Assembly (NCBI GenBank): GCA_964398785.1
Contig: CAYNNQ010000004.1
Coordinates: 46,087 to 110,086 of the forward strand
From: CAYNNQ01 sp964398785
Lineage (GTDB): Bacteria; Desulfobacterota; Desulfovibrionia; Desulfovibrionales; Desulfonatronovibrionaceae
Direction: 5' to 3'
DNA: 64,000 nucleotides
Shown here: piece by piece, positions 1 through 9,703 of the stretch
Numbering within the stretch: position 1 is the first letter of the stretch
Layout: each line of letters begins with the position of its first letter
The notes under the pieces: generated by a model
Seen by the model: only the letters and a program-made list of their open reading frames with translations
Database searches by the model: none
Told to the model about the DNA's origin: nothing
Position numbers and translations under genes: made by a program

Positions 1-1014
1 GAGATTTTGCATATGGACCGCATCCCGGAGTACGCCTCTGTCTCCTGGGCGGCCGGATTCGCCAAATCCGGATACGGTACAGGGATTTCCGGGGTGGTCA
101 ATGCCGTGCTCCGCAATGTCTGTCGCGAAAGTGTCCGCGATCCGGATTTTTTTCAAAAGGACAACCCGGATAAGAACCTTTTCCGGTCCAGGTTCTACAG
201 CTGTCCGCAGTGGATGGTTAAGCTCTGGGCGGATCAGATCGGGGAGGAAAAGGCCCTGGTCGTGCTGGAAAACAGTATCCGGCCCGCCCCATTGGGTCTG
301 CGCCTGGAAAGTACGTTTGCAAAGGGAAAGCTGGGTTTTAAAAACGAAGATATCCTGGCCAAGCAGGGGAATCTTTTGGCCTTTAAAAACGCCCCGGACA
401 ATCTGGCTGAGCTGGAAAATCTGGGCGAGATAAGCCGGGTTTCCTTTGCCGGGCAGAGCCTGCTTGCCCAAGCCTGCGCCTCCGGTCTTCCGGAGCCGGT
501 CTGGGACGCCTGCTGCGGCCGGGGAGGAAAGAGTTTTCTTTTGAATTCCCTGGGGCTAAAGGTGCTTGGTAGCGACACCAGCTACTCCCGGCTTTCCGGG
601 TTTAAATCGGAAATGAAGCGGCTTGAAAAGAGGGTGCCTTTGTTCGCGGGCTCGGCGGAAAAGCCCCCGTTTGCCCCGGACGGCCCGCCGAAAAGCCTGC
701 TTCTGGACGTCCCCTGCTCCGGGCTGGGGGTTTTGAGCCGCCGGCCGGATATCAAGCAAAAACGCAGACCGGAGGATATTGCCGGCTTCACCCGGATGCA
801 GCGGGCCATGCTTGAATCCGCTTTTCATATTTTGCCCCCGGGCGGGCATATTCTGTATATGACCTGCACCCTGAACCGGGGGGAAAACCAGGAGCAGGTG
901 TCCAGTCTCCTTAAAAAACATCCCTCCCTTGAGTTACTCCAAGAGCTTGAAACCGATATCCCCTCCTCCCAACTCGGAGAATGCTTCTACCTGGCCCGGC
1001 TGGAGAAAGGCTAA
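1..1014 (+). CDS. rsmB: 16S rRNA m5C methyltransferase, RsmB/Sun family (5' end cut by window edge)
   Basis: This is an S-adenosylmethionine-dependent cytosine-C5 RNA methyltransferase of the RsmB/NOL1/NOP2/Sun family, which modifies 16S rRNA. The frame is open to the first base of the window, and the first visible residues (DRIPEYASVSWA, then VVNAVLRNV) match the end of the NusB-like N-terminal domain, so the true start is upstream. The SAM site is visible as DACCGRGGKS. The catalytic motif LLDVPCSGLGVLSRRPD and the family signature YMTCTLNRGENQEQV, with its second conserved cysteine, are both present. The 335 visible residues compare with about 430 for full-length RsmB. The family call is firm; assignment to RsmB rather than a paralogue rests on the NusB-like remnant. 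Confidence 0.88.
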   Translation, partial: EILHMDRIPEYASVSWAAGFAKSGYGTGISGVVNAVLRNVCRESVRDPDFFQKDNPDKNLFRSRFYSCPQWMVKLWADQIGEEKALVVLENSIRPAPLGLRLESTFAKGKLGFKNEDILAKQGNLLAFKNAPDNLAELENLGEISRVSFAGQSLLAQACASGLPEPVWDACCGRGGKSFLLNSLGLKVLGSDTSYSRLSGFKSEMKRLEKRVPLFAGSAEKPPFAPDGPPKSLLLDVPCSGLGVLSRRPDIKQKRRPEDIAGFTRMQRAMLESAFHILPPGGHILYMTCTLNRGENQEQVSSLLKKHPSLELLQELETDIPSSQLGECFYLARLEKG

Positions 1015-1043
1015 TTTTGGGTCCTCGAAGTTTGATGTGGATT

Positions 1044-1287
1044 CTCTCCGCCTGAACTTTTTTGCTGCCAAATTTCCGGCCCGGTGTTTTCTTGGCCCCG
1101 CCAAAGGGAGATGCTTGCCCCTCCGGACTCTTGTTTGGGCAAGAAAAAAAGTTTTGCTGCATCCAAGTTGGTACTGTTGCCAGTCTGCACTCAGAGTCGT
1201 TTCCCGGTCCGGTTTCCCCCTTTTGGCGGGGCCAAGAAAACGCGCGAGCCTTTCGTTAAAAGCATGCAAAAAGATGAGGCAGGAGAT
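1044..1287. repeat. Dispersed repeat family R1, copy A (MITE-like)
   Basis: This non-coding block of about 244 bp recurs at 11892-12140, with a partial copy near 20612-20690. Its ends are inverted: CCGCCTGAACTTTTTTGC on the left and GCAAAAAGATGAGGCAGG on the right. Inside lies a second inverted pair of about 23 bp (GTTTTCTTGGCCCCGCCAAA near 1085 and its complement near 1218-1241), so the whole element can fold into a long hairpin. No reading frame in it resembles a protein. It fills most of the gap between the rRNA methyltransferase and the efflux operon. Confidence 0.75.
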
Positions 1288-1479
1288 AATATGAAAATCC
1301 ACTCGCTGTGTCGGAAAGCCCTAATTTTCCATTTAAATACTCAGCTTTCAATTTTTCAAGGGTTTAGTTATATTGGGACAACTCTCCCCTGGATTCTTAT
1401 CCTTTATCTATCTGGCATTCCCAAATGGACTACATTTAAAAAATATTAGTTAACATACTGTTTTTTTAGAGAAAAATAT

Positions 1480-1530
1480 AAAAGGGCTCCAAATGATCCG
1501 GGGCCCTTTTAATATATTTTTTTTTATGCT
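1480..1530. terminator. Intrinsic terminator hairpin
   Basis: A stem AAAAGGGC(T)CC pairs with GG(G)GCCCTTTT across a short loop and is followed by AATATATTTTTTTTT. The A-run before and T-run after allow it to act on both strands. It lies between the methyltransferase with its repeat and the efflux operon. Between 1287 and 1480 nothing else is recognisable. Confidence 0.75.
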
Positions 1531-1601
1531 AGCGATAAACTGGGTTAATACATTAATTATTTTATATGCAACATACTATACTAAGGATGGAGGGGTGTTA
1601 A

Positions 1602-3113
1602 ATGTCGAATGTTTTCAGAGGATGTAATTTAATAAAAGCATCAAAGCATCCACGGTCTGTTTTTATTGTTTTTTCCCTTATTTTTTTTATGCCTATACTA
1701 TTTCTGAATACCTGTCCGGCTTCATCCCTTGAACAATATGCCCCCTCTTTTAAAGAAAATATTGTTCAGCCCACGTATTTGAAGAAAAATACCTCCAAAC
1801 AAGAATTAGACCTAGATGGAAAACTAAAACTGAACACCCTAATAGATACGGCACTGAAGTCTCATCCTTCTCTGCGCCGTTCTTGGGCCAGAGCTAAAGG
1901 GGCTGCTGCCACGGTTGGTCAGGCGTTGTCCTCTTATTATCCACAAGTATCCTCTAATGTCTTTGCCAATTACAATGATGAGGGAAAATATCGTTACAAT
2001 GATGATGGAGAATACCGTTACAATGAAATGTGGGAGAAAAGTAAAAGGATGGGTGCGAGTTTAGGGATTACCTACCTGTTGTTGGACAATGGCGGAAGAG
2101 AAAATACGGCTCTGGCGGCAAAAAAACGATTGGAGGCCGCAAACCATGCATATAACCAATCCGTTCTGGATTTGGTATTTGAGGTTCAGAAGAGATACTA
2201 CGCTTACGTCGAATCTTTGCAAATGCTCGCAGCCAAGAAAGAGGATCTTAGAGTTGCTAAGTCCAACCGCGAACGGGCCAAGGATTTTTTTACTGCAGGT
2301 TTGAATTCGAAATCCGCAAAGCTGCAGGCTCAGGCCCATGTTTCGCAAGTGGAGTACCAATTGGCCTCCTTAAAAGGCAAGGTGCGCAGGGATTGGAGGA
2401 AGCTGGCTATTATATGCGGGTTACCTAAATCTCCGCGCCATGAGGTATACTCCCCGTCCAAACTGGACAAAGATTTAGTCAGCAAGGGGGCTGAGCAATT
2501 GATTAAAAGGGCTGAAGACAAGAATCCCCGCCTTCAGTCCCTTGAAGCCCGGATAAAATCCGGAGAGCACCGGGTTGAAGCGGCAAAATCGAAGTTTTCC
2601 CCGGAGTTGAGTTTTATAAGCAGTGGGACAGCCCAAAAGATTTTTTTCCAGGAAAGCCACGAAACCGGTATGGCGGAAGATGAATATAAAGCAACCGTGG
2701 GGCTCAAGGTCACTTACGATCTTTTTACCGGCTTTTCGGATTCCTATGAAGAACGCGAAGCACAGACAAATGTCGAGGTAACCAGGGAACAATACGCCGA
2801 GAAACAATTAGTATTGAGACAAGAAGTGGAAGATTCCCTGAATGAATACAAGGCCGCGTTGGATGAGCTGAAAGCCAGTAAGCAGTATGTAAAAGATGCA
2901 AAAGAAAGTTATCGGGTAGCGGTGCAATTTTTCAAACAAGGGGAGGGAGCGATGATGGAAATCACCAGGGCCCTTGAACAATTAGCTCACGCCAAAAGTG
3001 AACTGGTTGGCGCACGAATGAATATGTACACGGCCGCAGCCAGTCTCGCACACAGTTGCGGGGCTTTTGAAAAATTGGGAGCCAGAAAGGCAGAGTGGAA
3101 AACGATGGACTGA
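1602..3113 (+). CDS. TolC-family outer membrane efflux protein
   Basis: This is the outer membrane channel of a tripartite RND efflux pump. The 503-residue protein opens with a hydrophobic segment (about residues 18-40, FIVFSLIFFMPILFL) acting as a signal peptide, followed by a TolC-like repeat structure rich in long amphipathic helices (LDLVFEVQKRYYAYVESLQ; LRQEVEDSLNEYKAALDEL). Two halves with related helices, as in the OEP/TolC fold, are visible. The start at 1602 has a strong ribosome site, GGAGGGG, seven bases upstream. It is the first gene of an operon with the adaptor (68 bp later) and the inner membrane pump. The substrate cannot be read from the sequence. Confidence 0.88.
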   Translation: MSNVFRGCNLIKASKHPRSVFIVFSLIFFMPILFLNTCPASSLEQYAPSFKENIVQPTYLKKNTSKQELDLDGKLKLNTLIDTALKSHPSLRRSWARAKGAAATVGQALSSYYPQVSSNVFANYNDEGKYRYNDDGEYRYNEMWEKSKRMGASLGITYLLLDNGGRENTALAAKKRLEAANHAYNQSVLDLVFEVQKRYYAYVESLQMLAAKKEDLRVAKSNRERAKDFFTAGLNSKSAKLQAQAHVSQVEYQLASLKGKVRRDWRKLAIICGLPKSPRHEVYSPSKLDKDLVSKGAEQLIKRAEDKNPRLQSLEARIKSGEHRVEAAKSKFSPELSFISSGTAQKIFFQESHETGMAEDEYKATVGLKVTYDLFTGFSDSYEEREAQTNVEVTREQYAEKQLVLRQEVEDSLNEYKAALDELKASKQYVKDAKESYRVAVQFFKQGEGAMMEITRALEQLAHAKSELVGARMNMYTAAASLAHSCGAFEKLGARKAEWKTMD

Positions 3114-3180
3114 TTTTTATTCGGTAATAAACATTTCGGGATGAAAGCCATTCACATTTCAACTAGGCAAGGAGCAGGCA

Positions 3181-4320
3181 ATGACTAGGTTTTGGCAGAC
3201 TGGAATCGGAATTCTTGCGGTAGTGATACTTGTATTCGGCTCTGCTGACACTATGCTTGGCCAAAAGGCCAAGAAAGGCTCGGCAACGAACTCCACTCAA
3301 AAGGCTTTGCCGGTCAAGGCCGTTCAGGTGGAAAAAGCAAACAGGAAGCAGTGTTTAAAGTATCCCGGCGTCGTTATTACCGACAACCAGAGCGAATTGT
3401 CCTTCAGGGTATCCGGAAAGGTCGAGGAAGTTCCGATCAAGGTTGGCCAAGTGCTGAAGAAAGGTCAATTAATCGCTCAGCTGGAGCAAAGCCATTTTAT
3501 AAACGCCAGGGAGCAGGCCCGGGCGGCCAAGAGGCAGGCTAAAGCCCGCATGCAGGACGCGCGGAGCGAGTATCGGCGGCTCAAAAAGCTGATGTCCGCG
3601 CGCGACATCTCGAAGCAAAAACTGCAAAACGCCAAGACAACTGCCCAGTCAGCAGAGGAAGATTTCCATATAGCTCAAAGACGCCTGGCCGAGGCCGAGC
3701 GGCAACTTGGTTATACCACCCTGAAATCTCCCTTTGGGGGGATTGTGGCCAGCAAGAAGGTCCACGCCTTTCAGACGGTCGAGGCCGGACAGCCCATAGC
3801 CCTTATAGTGGATCCGTCTGATCTCCTTTTCCGTGTGCAGTTGCCGCCATCAATGTTGCCCCTTCGGAATGACCTTGAGAATTTCCAATGCGTTTTTCCG
3901 GCCCTGAATGGCCTTAAACTTGAGGCCAAACTGCACGGTCTAGGCCCAAGCGCCCTGCCTCCCCTGCGCACTTTCCCGCTGACCGTGGAAATCGAATCCG
4001 CTGCTAAACATCCAATAATGCCCGGAACGGAAGGCATTTTGCGCATCACCGTGGCCTCGGACGCAGCAAAAAACCGTATTCGTGTCCCGGCTAGCGCCAT
4101 AACTAGCAATCACAAGGGCAGTCCCAAGGTGTGGATAGCAAATCCGAAATCGGGTCGGGCGCAGCGGCGTTCCGTTAAACTGGGCGAGGTGCAAGAGGGC
4201 AGGGTGACTGTAGAGTCCGGCCTTTCTCCCGGCGAATGGGTGATAACCGCCGGGCAGTCGGATCTGTCCTCGGGACGGAAAGTAAAGATAGTCAAGCCGA
4301 TGTCCGGCTCCAGCCAATAA
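3181..4320 (+). CDS. RND efflux periplasmic adaptor (HlyD/AcrA family)
   Basis: This is the membrane fusion protein that links the RND pump at 4395 to the TolC-like channel at 1602. It has an N-terminal hydrophobic stretch (residues about 5-22, GIGILAVVILVFG) that may be a signal or anchor. The first half of the lipoyl/barrel-sandwich domain contains SELSFRVSGKVEEVPIKVGQ. A coiled-coil hairpin of about 80 residues (REQARAAKRQAKARMQDARS onward) follows, then the second lipoyl half, YTTLKSPFGGIVASK. The C-terminal part, SGLSPGEWVITAGQ, is the usual membrane-proximal domain. The length of 379 residues is normal. The ribosome site is AAGGAG. Confidence 0.9.
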   Translation: MTRFWQTGIGILAVVILVFGSADTMLGQKAKKGSATNSTQKALPVKAVQVEKANRKQCLKYPGVVITDNQSELSFRVSGKVEEVPIKVGQVLKKGQLIAQLEQSHFINAREQARAAKRQAKARMQDARSEYRRLKKLMSARDISKQKLQNAKTTAQSAEEDFHIAQRRLAEAERQLGYTTLKSPFGGIVASKKVHAFQTVEAGQPIALIVDPSDLLFRVQLPPSMLPLRNDLENFQCVFPALNGLKLEAKLHGLGPSALPPLRTFPLTVEIESAAKHPIMPGTEGILRITVASDAAKNRIRVPASAITSNHKGSPKVWIANPKSGRAQRRSVKLGEVQEGRVTVESGLSPGEWVITAGQSDLSSGRKVKIVKPMSGSSQ

Positions 4321-4394
4321 TTGTCCGTCGCTAGTTTGATGTTCGCGCCTAACGGCTAAACCACGCTTAATATCATTACCTAGGGGAAGCCAGC

Positions 4395-7300
4395 ATGAAT
4401 ATTACCAAATGGGCCATGAACAACAAAAATACGGTCCTTATCTTCACTCTGATCATTATTCTCGGAGGCATAAGCTCCTATTTCAAGCTGGGTAAGCTGA
4501 AAAATCCCACATTTACCATACATACCGCCCTGGTAACCACTGAATTCCCCGGTGCCTCGCCCGCCGAAGTGGAGCGTTTGGTCACGGATCCCCTGGAAAA
4601 GGCAGTTCAAGCCATGGGCCAACTCAAACACGTACGCTCCAAATCCGAGGCCGGCCGCTCAACCCTACATGTGAAAGTCAAGGAGGACAATCCCCCTTCG
4701 GCCATGCCCCAAATATGGACGAACCTGCGCGAACGTATCCGGGACGCCCGCTCTGCCTTGCCTCCTGGCGCGAAAAATCCCCGGGTGAGGGACCATTTTG
4801 GCAGGACCTACGGGATACTGTTGGCCCTGACCGGAGAAGGCTATTCCATGCGAGAGCTCAGGGAATACGCCAATTACATGAAAAAGAGCTTCAAACAATG
4901 CAAGGATGCCCAGGGAGTGACTATTTTCGGTATTCAGCGTGAGCAAATAGTCGTTGAAGTCTCCCGAGAAGAACTGGCCGGCCTCGATCTTGACCTGGCC
5001 AGCGTACAACAGGCCATAAAGGCTCAAAACTACATAACCGAATACGGGCATCTGAACGCAGGCAACAGTCGCATACGGATAAGTCCCTCCGGAAACTTAG
5101 AAAGCGTTGAGGATATCGAAAAAATCGCGCTGGGCGGGGGCCCTGAGAACGAATTCCTGCGCTTGGGGGACATCGCTGATGTGAAGCGGGAATACGTGGA
5201 TCCTCCCCAGGTACTTTTCCGCATGAATGGCGAACCGGCCTTGGCCATAGGGATCTCCACAGTCAAGCACGGCAATACCGTGGTGCTGGGGAAATCGGTA
5301 AAGAAAGAAATCAAGAAACTGAAAGAGCAGATGCCGGCTGGCCTGGATATCTCCATGGTCAATTTCCAGGCAGATCAGGTCATGAAATCCATAAACACAT
5401 TCCTGGTGGCACTATTCGAGGCCATCGGCATTGTCCTGTTCGTGCTCCTGGTGGCCCTGGGCTTGCGCAGCGCTATCGTGATCACCAATGGTCTTATTCT
5501 CAATATCTGCGCCACATTTTTAATCATGCACTTTTTCGGGATAGACATGCAGATGATATCCCTGTGTGCCCTGATAATCGCTCTGGGTATGTTGGTGGAC
5601 GATTCCGTGGTGGTCACTGACAACACCATAAACGAGATGGAACAAAACAAACTGTCCAAGGAACAAGCTGGGATCAAGGCAGCCCAAAGCACGGGTTTCC
5701 CTCAATTTATCGCCACATTTATCGCAGTGTGCTCCTTTATGCCCATGGCCATAGCCCACAGTAATTTGGGTGAATACTGTCATTCTCTGACTTACGTAGT
5801 GGGCATCGCTCTAGGTGTTAGCTGGCTCCAGGCAATGCTCGTGGTTCCGGTCATGAGCGGCAGGCTACTCAAGGTCAAGGAGAAAAAATCCAATAAACAG
5901 CCCTACAGTTCCTTTATCTACCGCGTGTATCTGTCCTTGTTGCGTCCGGCCCTTAAGCACCGCTGGATAACTGTCGGAATAGTCCTGGGCATCTTTTTGC
6001 TGGCCTGTTACGGCTTTGGGCTTATTCCTTACGCTTTAATGAATAAATCCGACCGACCCCAGTACAAGGTGGACTACTGGCTACCGGAAGGAACACGTAT
6101 TCACAAGACCTCAAATGACTTAAAAGAGATTGAAAAGAAGATCATGTCCTGGCCCCAGGTAATCAGCGTGGCCACATCCGTGGGTAGCGGCCCCCCCCGT
6201 TTCATGCTCGGGTTCACCCCGGAACAGCCGAATATTGCTTACGGGAATCTGATAGTCAAAGTTAAGCCAGGGACTGACGTGAGCAAACTAATTAAACGCA
6301 GCGAGAATTATATCTCCAATACATTTCCTGAGTCCAATGCCCGGGCCTCGGAATTCATTCCCGGAGGTATGCCCAATTTCCTGATCCAGGCGCGTATTTC
6401 CGGGGAGGATCCACAAACCTTGCGCAGGATTTCCGATCAGGTACAACAAATCATGCGCGATACCGGGCAAACAGTGGAATTGCAATCCAACTGGAGGAAT
6501 CAGGTTCCGGTCTGGAAACCGCACTACATGCAGGCAGCTGGAGGAATGCGCGATATAAATCGTGAGAGTGTGGCCAGGACCATGCGCTGGCTTACCCGGG
6601 GCAGCCCGTGGGATAGCTATCGTGCGGACAAGCATCTCATGCCCATTGTTTTCCGTACGCCCAAGAAAGAGGACTATGATCTCCGTGACATGGTCTCAGT
6701 ACCGGTTGCCAGCTGGGAAAAAGCCCCACAAGTGCCTCTGGGTGCGGTTATGACCAAGGGGGAGATAGTTATGGAAAATCCGATTATACATCGTTACGAT
6801 CGTGTGCGGACCATTACCGTTCGGGCCAATCCCAAGGAGGGAGCGAACTGTGCGGCCCTGCGCTCTGATATTGCCCAAAAAATCGAGGAAAAAGTAGATT
6901 TTCCGCTGGGGTACAGTATCTCCTGGGGCGGACTATATGAAACTTCCCAAAAATCGAACCGCAGTCTAAACGCCCAGTTTCCTATAGCCATTACCCTGAT
7001 GCTGATGGCTGTGGTCCTGCTTTTCAACGGCGTACGTTCACCGCTGATAGTTTTTTTGAGTCTCCCCCTGTGTATTGTTGGTGTTGTTGCTGGATTGCTG
7101 CTAGCCGGAAAGGACATGGGTTTTATGCCTCTTTTCGGTATCTATGCTCTTATAGGTATGATTATTCGCAATGCGGTGATACTTATAATGGAAATGAATG
7201 ACCGCACCCGGGATAAGGAGGACAAGGAAAAATTCGAGGCAGTGGTCCAGGCTTCCCTTACGCGTGTCCGTCCGGTATTGATTACCGCCTGCTGCACTTC

Positions 7301-7457
7301 GTTCGGGATGGTTCCGCTTTTGTCCAATCCCATGTTCGGAAGCATGGCGGTGACTATCATGGGCGGACTTTTGGTGGGCACGCTTATTACCCTGATTTTT
7401 ATTCCGGTCCTGTATAGCCTGTTTTATCGGGTAAAACCTTCGCATAATATGTCCTGA
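4395..7457 (+). CDS. RND superfamily efflux transporter, inner membrane pump
   Basis: This proton-driven pump of the AcrB/HAE-RND group is 1020 residues, the normal length. The N-terminal cytoplasmic and first membrane segments (NTVLIFTLIIILGGISSYF) lead into porter-domain sequence TEFPGASPAEVERLVTDPLE. The membrane-4 proton-relay region appears as LGMLVDDSVVVTDN, with the paired aspartates conserved. A second set of membrane helices after about residue 860 repeats the pattern (FGIYALIGMIIRNAVILIME). The divergence of this last motif, with an asparagine in place of the usual acid, is typical of RND second halves. It overlaps nothing, and the channel gene starts one base after its stop. Confidence 0.92.
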   Translation: MNITKWAMNNKNTVLIFTLIIILGGISSYFKLGKLKNPTFTIHTALVTTEFPGASPAEVERLVTDPLEKAVQAMGQLKHVRSKSEAGRSTLHVKVKEDNPPSAMPQIWTNLRERIRDARSALPPGAKNPRVRDHFGRTYGILLALTGEGYSMRELREYANYMKKSFKQCKDAQGVTIFGIQREQIVVEVSREELAGLDLDLASVQQAIKAQNYITEYGHLNAGNSRIRISPSGNLESVEDIEKIALGGGPENEFLRLGDIADVKREYVDPPQVLFRMNGEPALAIGISTVKHGNTVVLGKSVKKEIKKLKEQMPAGLDISMVNFQADQVMKSINTFLVALFEAIGIVLFVLLVALGLRSAIVITNGLILNICATFLIMHFFGIDMQMISLCALIIALGMLVDDSVVVTDNTINEMEQNKLSKEQAGIKAAQSTGFPQFIATFIAVCSFMPMAIAHSNLGEYCHSLTYVVGIALGVSWLQAMLVVPVMSGRLLKVKEKKSNKQPYSSFIYRVYLSLLRPALKHRWITVGIVLGIFLLACYGFGLIPYALMNKSDRPQYKVDYWLPEGTRIHKTSNDLKEIEKKIMSWPQVISVATSVGSGPPRFMLGFTPEQPNIAYGNLIVKVKPGTDVSKLIKRSENYISNTFPESNARASEFIPGGMPNFLIQARISGEDPQTLRRISDQVQQIMRDTGQTVELQSNWRNQVPVWKPHYMQAAGGMRDINRESVARTMRWLTRGSPWDSYRADKHLMPIVFRTPKKEDYDLRDMVSVPVASWEKAPQVPLGAVMTKGEIVMENPIIHRYDRVRTITVRANPKEGANCAALRSDIAQKIEEKVDFPLGYSISWGGLYETSQKSNRSLNAQFPIAITLMLMAVVLLFNGVRSPLIVFLSLPLCIVGVVAGLLLAGKDMGFMPLFGIYALIGMIIRNAVILIMEMNDRTRDKEDKEKFEAVVQASLTRVRPVLITACCTSFGMVPLLSNPMFGSMAVTIMGGLLVGTLITLIFIPVLYSLFYRVKPSHNMS

Positions 7458-7458
7458 C

Positions 7459-8136
7459 ATGGAGGGCGGGTTCTCGCGTGTTTTCTTTTCCGCAGACAAA
7501 TTCGGGCTGTTGCTGGCGATTTTTCTTCTACAGCTTTTGACCCTGCCTCTGTTTGAGGGCGAGCTGGCCTCTAGCTTTGTGTCCGATCTGCTTTTTTTAT
7601 TGCTCTTAGCGGCAGCGGCATACTCGGTTAAAGACGACCGCTATTTCCGTCTGGCATTGGTTTTGGGTGGCCTGAGCCTGGTCGGTGTAGTGGTTTGCTT
7701 TTTTATTGACAATACATTTATTTTGCTTGTGACTAGTGTCGTTTATTTGGCATATTTAGGGTTTGTGACAGTTTTGATCCTTTTTGATATCGGCCGGGAC
7801 TCGCGGATAAATATAGACAATGTCATGGGCGGTCTGTGCGTATATATCCTGATCGGGGTTTTCTGGTCGATTTTGTTTTCCATGCTGGAGAGGGCTAGCC
7901 CGGGTTCATTCGCCTTCGGTCCGCACGGCGCGCATCCGGACCTGGTTCAGGCCGGGACACTGCTCTATTACTACAGCTTTATAAACCTTATGACCATCGG
8001 CTTCGGGGATGTGGTCCCCATGTCGCACCTGGCCCAGACCCTGTCCATTCTGGAGGGCCTGGTCGGGCAATTCTACCTGGTTTTTTTCATGGCCTCCCTG
8101 GTGGGGCGCTATATAGCAGAGAAACAGAACAATTGA
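7459..8136 (+). CDS. Two-TM-type potassium channel family protein
   Basis: This 225-residue membrane protein carries a K+ channel selectivity filter, TIGFGDVVP, between two C-terminal helices, as in the Ion_trans_2 family. Before this come four or five further hydrophobic segments (FGLLLAIFLLQLLTLPLF; FLLLLAAAAYSV; LVGVVVCFFI; YLGFVTVLILFDIG). It starts one base after the pump's stop codon, so it is very likely co-transcribed with the efflux operon. No ligand-binding (RCK) domain is present. A role in balancing charge during efflux is only a guess. Confidence 0.8.
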   Translation: MEGGFSRVFFSADKFGLLLAIFLLQLLTLPLFEGELASSFVSDLLFLLLLAAAAYSVKDDRYFRLALVLGGLSLVGVVVCFFIDNTFILLVTSVVYLAYLGFVTVLILFDIGRDSRINIDNVMGGLCVYILIGVFWSILFSMLERASPGSFAFGPHGAHPDLVQAGTLLYYYSFINLMTIGFGDVVPMSHLAQTLSILEGLVGQFYLVFFMASLVGRYIAEKQNN

Positions 8137-8315
8137 GGACGGGGAAGTCCTTTTCCCACCACCAATGTTTCCCGGAGAATATTGGCGCTTTTCCTCTTTC
8201 CATTTCCAGGGAGTGCTTCGTGACCGACTTTCGTCTTTTGGCAAACAAATACCTTGGAGCTTAATCCGGTACTATCCGCAACATCGCTTTTTGTATGCCC
8301 GCCTTAACGGGTTAA

Positions 8316-8510
8316 AGTTAGTGGTTCGTCTTTCGAATCTAGGCAAGACGTTTTAGACTCCGCACCTGCATTAGAATGCGGGCGCGGGATGACGAACGGT
8401 GGATAGCCCGTTTTTGGGCGAGCAAAGCCGATTTGTTCGGAATTTCCACTTTTCGTCATCCCTGACCCCGATCAGGGATCCAGGAAACGACAATAGTCGG
8501 CCAACTACAG
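8316..8510 (+). repeat. Dispersed repeat family R3, copy 1
   Basis: This non-coding block is shared with 61890-62115 (same strand) and 61221-61300 (inverted). The common core reads GGTTCGTC ... GATAGCCCG ... TTGTTCGGAATTTCCAC ... CGTCATCCCTG ... GATCAGGGATCCAG. Its right end abuts the first coding remnant of the ACR3/BASS-type transporter relic, so it may have helped truncate that gene. From 8137 to 8316 nothing recognisable is present. Confidence 0.7.
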
Positions 8511-8529
8511 GGGTTCAATCAAAACCCGT

Positions 8530-8912
8530 TAATTTATATGGATCAGTATTGCTTACGGGACCCTTTACCATACTCATGGTCTATCCCATGATGGCCAGCA
8601 TGAATCCCGGGGCTGTTTTTACCCGGTGCAGTCTTAAACTGCAGCTTTTGACCCAGGGCATCAATTTTATATTCATGCCCCTTTTTACCTTTGCTCTGGG
8701 CTGGATATTCTTTCCCGGGGACCGGACAATGGCCTTTGGCCTGCTTCTGATCGGCCTTTTACCCACCAGCGGGAGGACCATATCCTGGACCGGGTTTGCC
8801 AAGGGCAACACCCGGTGGCGGTAAAGATGACCATTATCGGCCTGATATTGGGCATAACCCTCACGCCCTGCTTCGGTTATGTACTCATGGGCCGGGCCCC
8901 ATACCGTTTCTC
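8530..8912 (+). pseudogene. Relic of an ACR3/bile acid:Na+ symporter (BASS) family transporter
   Basis: In one frame the sequence reads MVYPMMASMNPGAVF ... LLIGLLPTSGRTISWTG, which is typical of ACR3/BASS family transporters. The frame then ends in a stop (TAA at 8822), while the next frame continues the same family with VAVKMTIIGLILGITLTP. A frameshift near 8810 therefore breaks the gene. The N-terminal helices are missing: the repeat R3 lies where they should be. The C-terminus is lost at about 8910. Homologues run to about 320-350 residues; some 125 remain. Confidence 0.75.
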
Positions 8913-8928
8913 AAAACTATCAAACAGA

Positions 8929-9124
8929 TTCCCTTTTAGGTGTTCTCAGCAGTGAGGACCTTATCAATCATGTTCCCGAGGACAGGGCCCTGGATACACC
9001 CCTGAGCGATGTGGAGTTGCAGGGCATTACCACCTGTAGCGCCGCGAGCCACCTGCGGGAGGTCATCTCCAAAAGGAAAAGAACGCATCAGTACAAGTTC
9101 CTGGTCACCGACGGCGACGGCTAG
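8929..9124 (+). pseudogene. Relic with CBS-domain-like sequence
   Basis: A short open stretch contains LLGVLSSEDLINHVPED, then TTCSAASHLREVI and HQYKFLVTDGDG. This looks like the end of one CBS motif and the start of the next, as found in adenosine-nucleotide-sensing regulatory domains of channels and transporters. It has no start codon with a ribosome site and stops where a CBS repeat would continue. It directly follows the transporter relic, so the two may be parts of one decayed locus. The original host protein is unknown. Confidence 0.5.
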
Positions 9125-9458
9125 CCAACGGAGTTACTTCTTCGGATATTATCGGGCGGGGACGCAGGACAAGAAGCCAAAATAGTGGTAAGTTTCAAGG
9201 AAGAAGTCGTTTCTAAGCAATAATCTTTTCAGTACTTGAGCTTCTTAGTCTTGCACATGAGGAAGGATTTGCTGAGGGTGGTCAATTTTAGATTATCACG
9301 GCCCGGGTTACCTGAGCAATTTTCGATTATCAAAATCATAGATCAAAGATCGCCGTGTCGGTTTCGCCTCCCGGCGATAAAATATATAGGTTGAGGCATA
9401 CGGGAGGTATGGTTGCCTTTGAATGGAGAACAATATACATAAGGATGTCCAAAATCGT

Positions 9459-9651
9459 TAGTTACTTCTTATCCGGGAATTCAAAAACTTCCGGGTTTAG
9501 AAATATCACGTTTCCAATTCGGAGATGAGATTTTTTTCTGTTTAACAAGGAAATTAGGTAATTAAAAGCGAGTGTATCTTAACACGTGATGTAATAATTA
9601 CGAAAATTGACGCCGTTAAAATGGAAAAGGGCCATTTCCGGATGGAAACTA
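9459..9651. repeat. Dispersed repeat family R2, copy 1 (MITE-like)
   Basis: This 193 bp block matches 47450-47638 along its whole length, and its central part recurs inverted at about 35424-35485. Its ends are inverted repeats: TAGTT(AC)TTCTTATCCGG on the left and CCGGATGGAAACTA on the right. The shared core includes AACAAGGAAATTA, GCGAGYGTATCTTAA and AATAATTACGAAAATTGACG. It has no coding potential. The remaining bases between 9125 and 9459 hold nothing recognisable. Confidence 0.8.
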
Positions 9652-9703
9652 GTTGTCAGTTCAGCAATACCCTTCAACCCGGTTCCGGGCAGGAAAAAGT
9701 CGC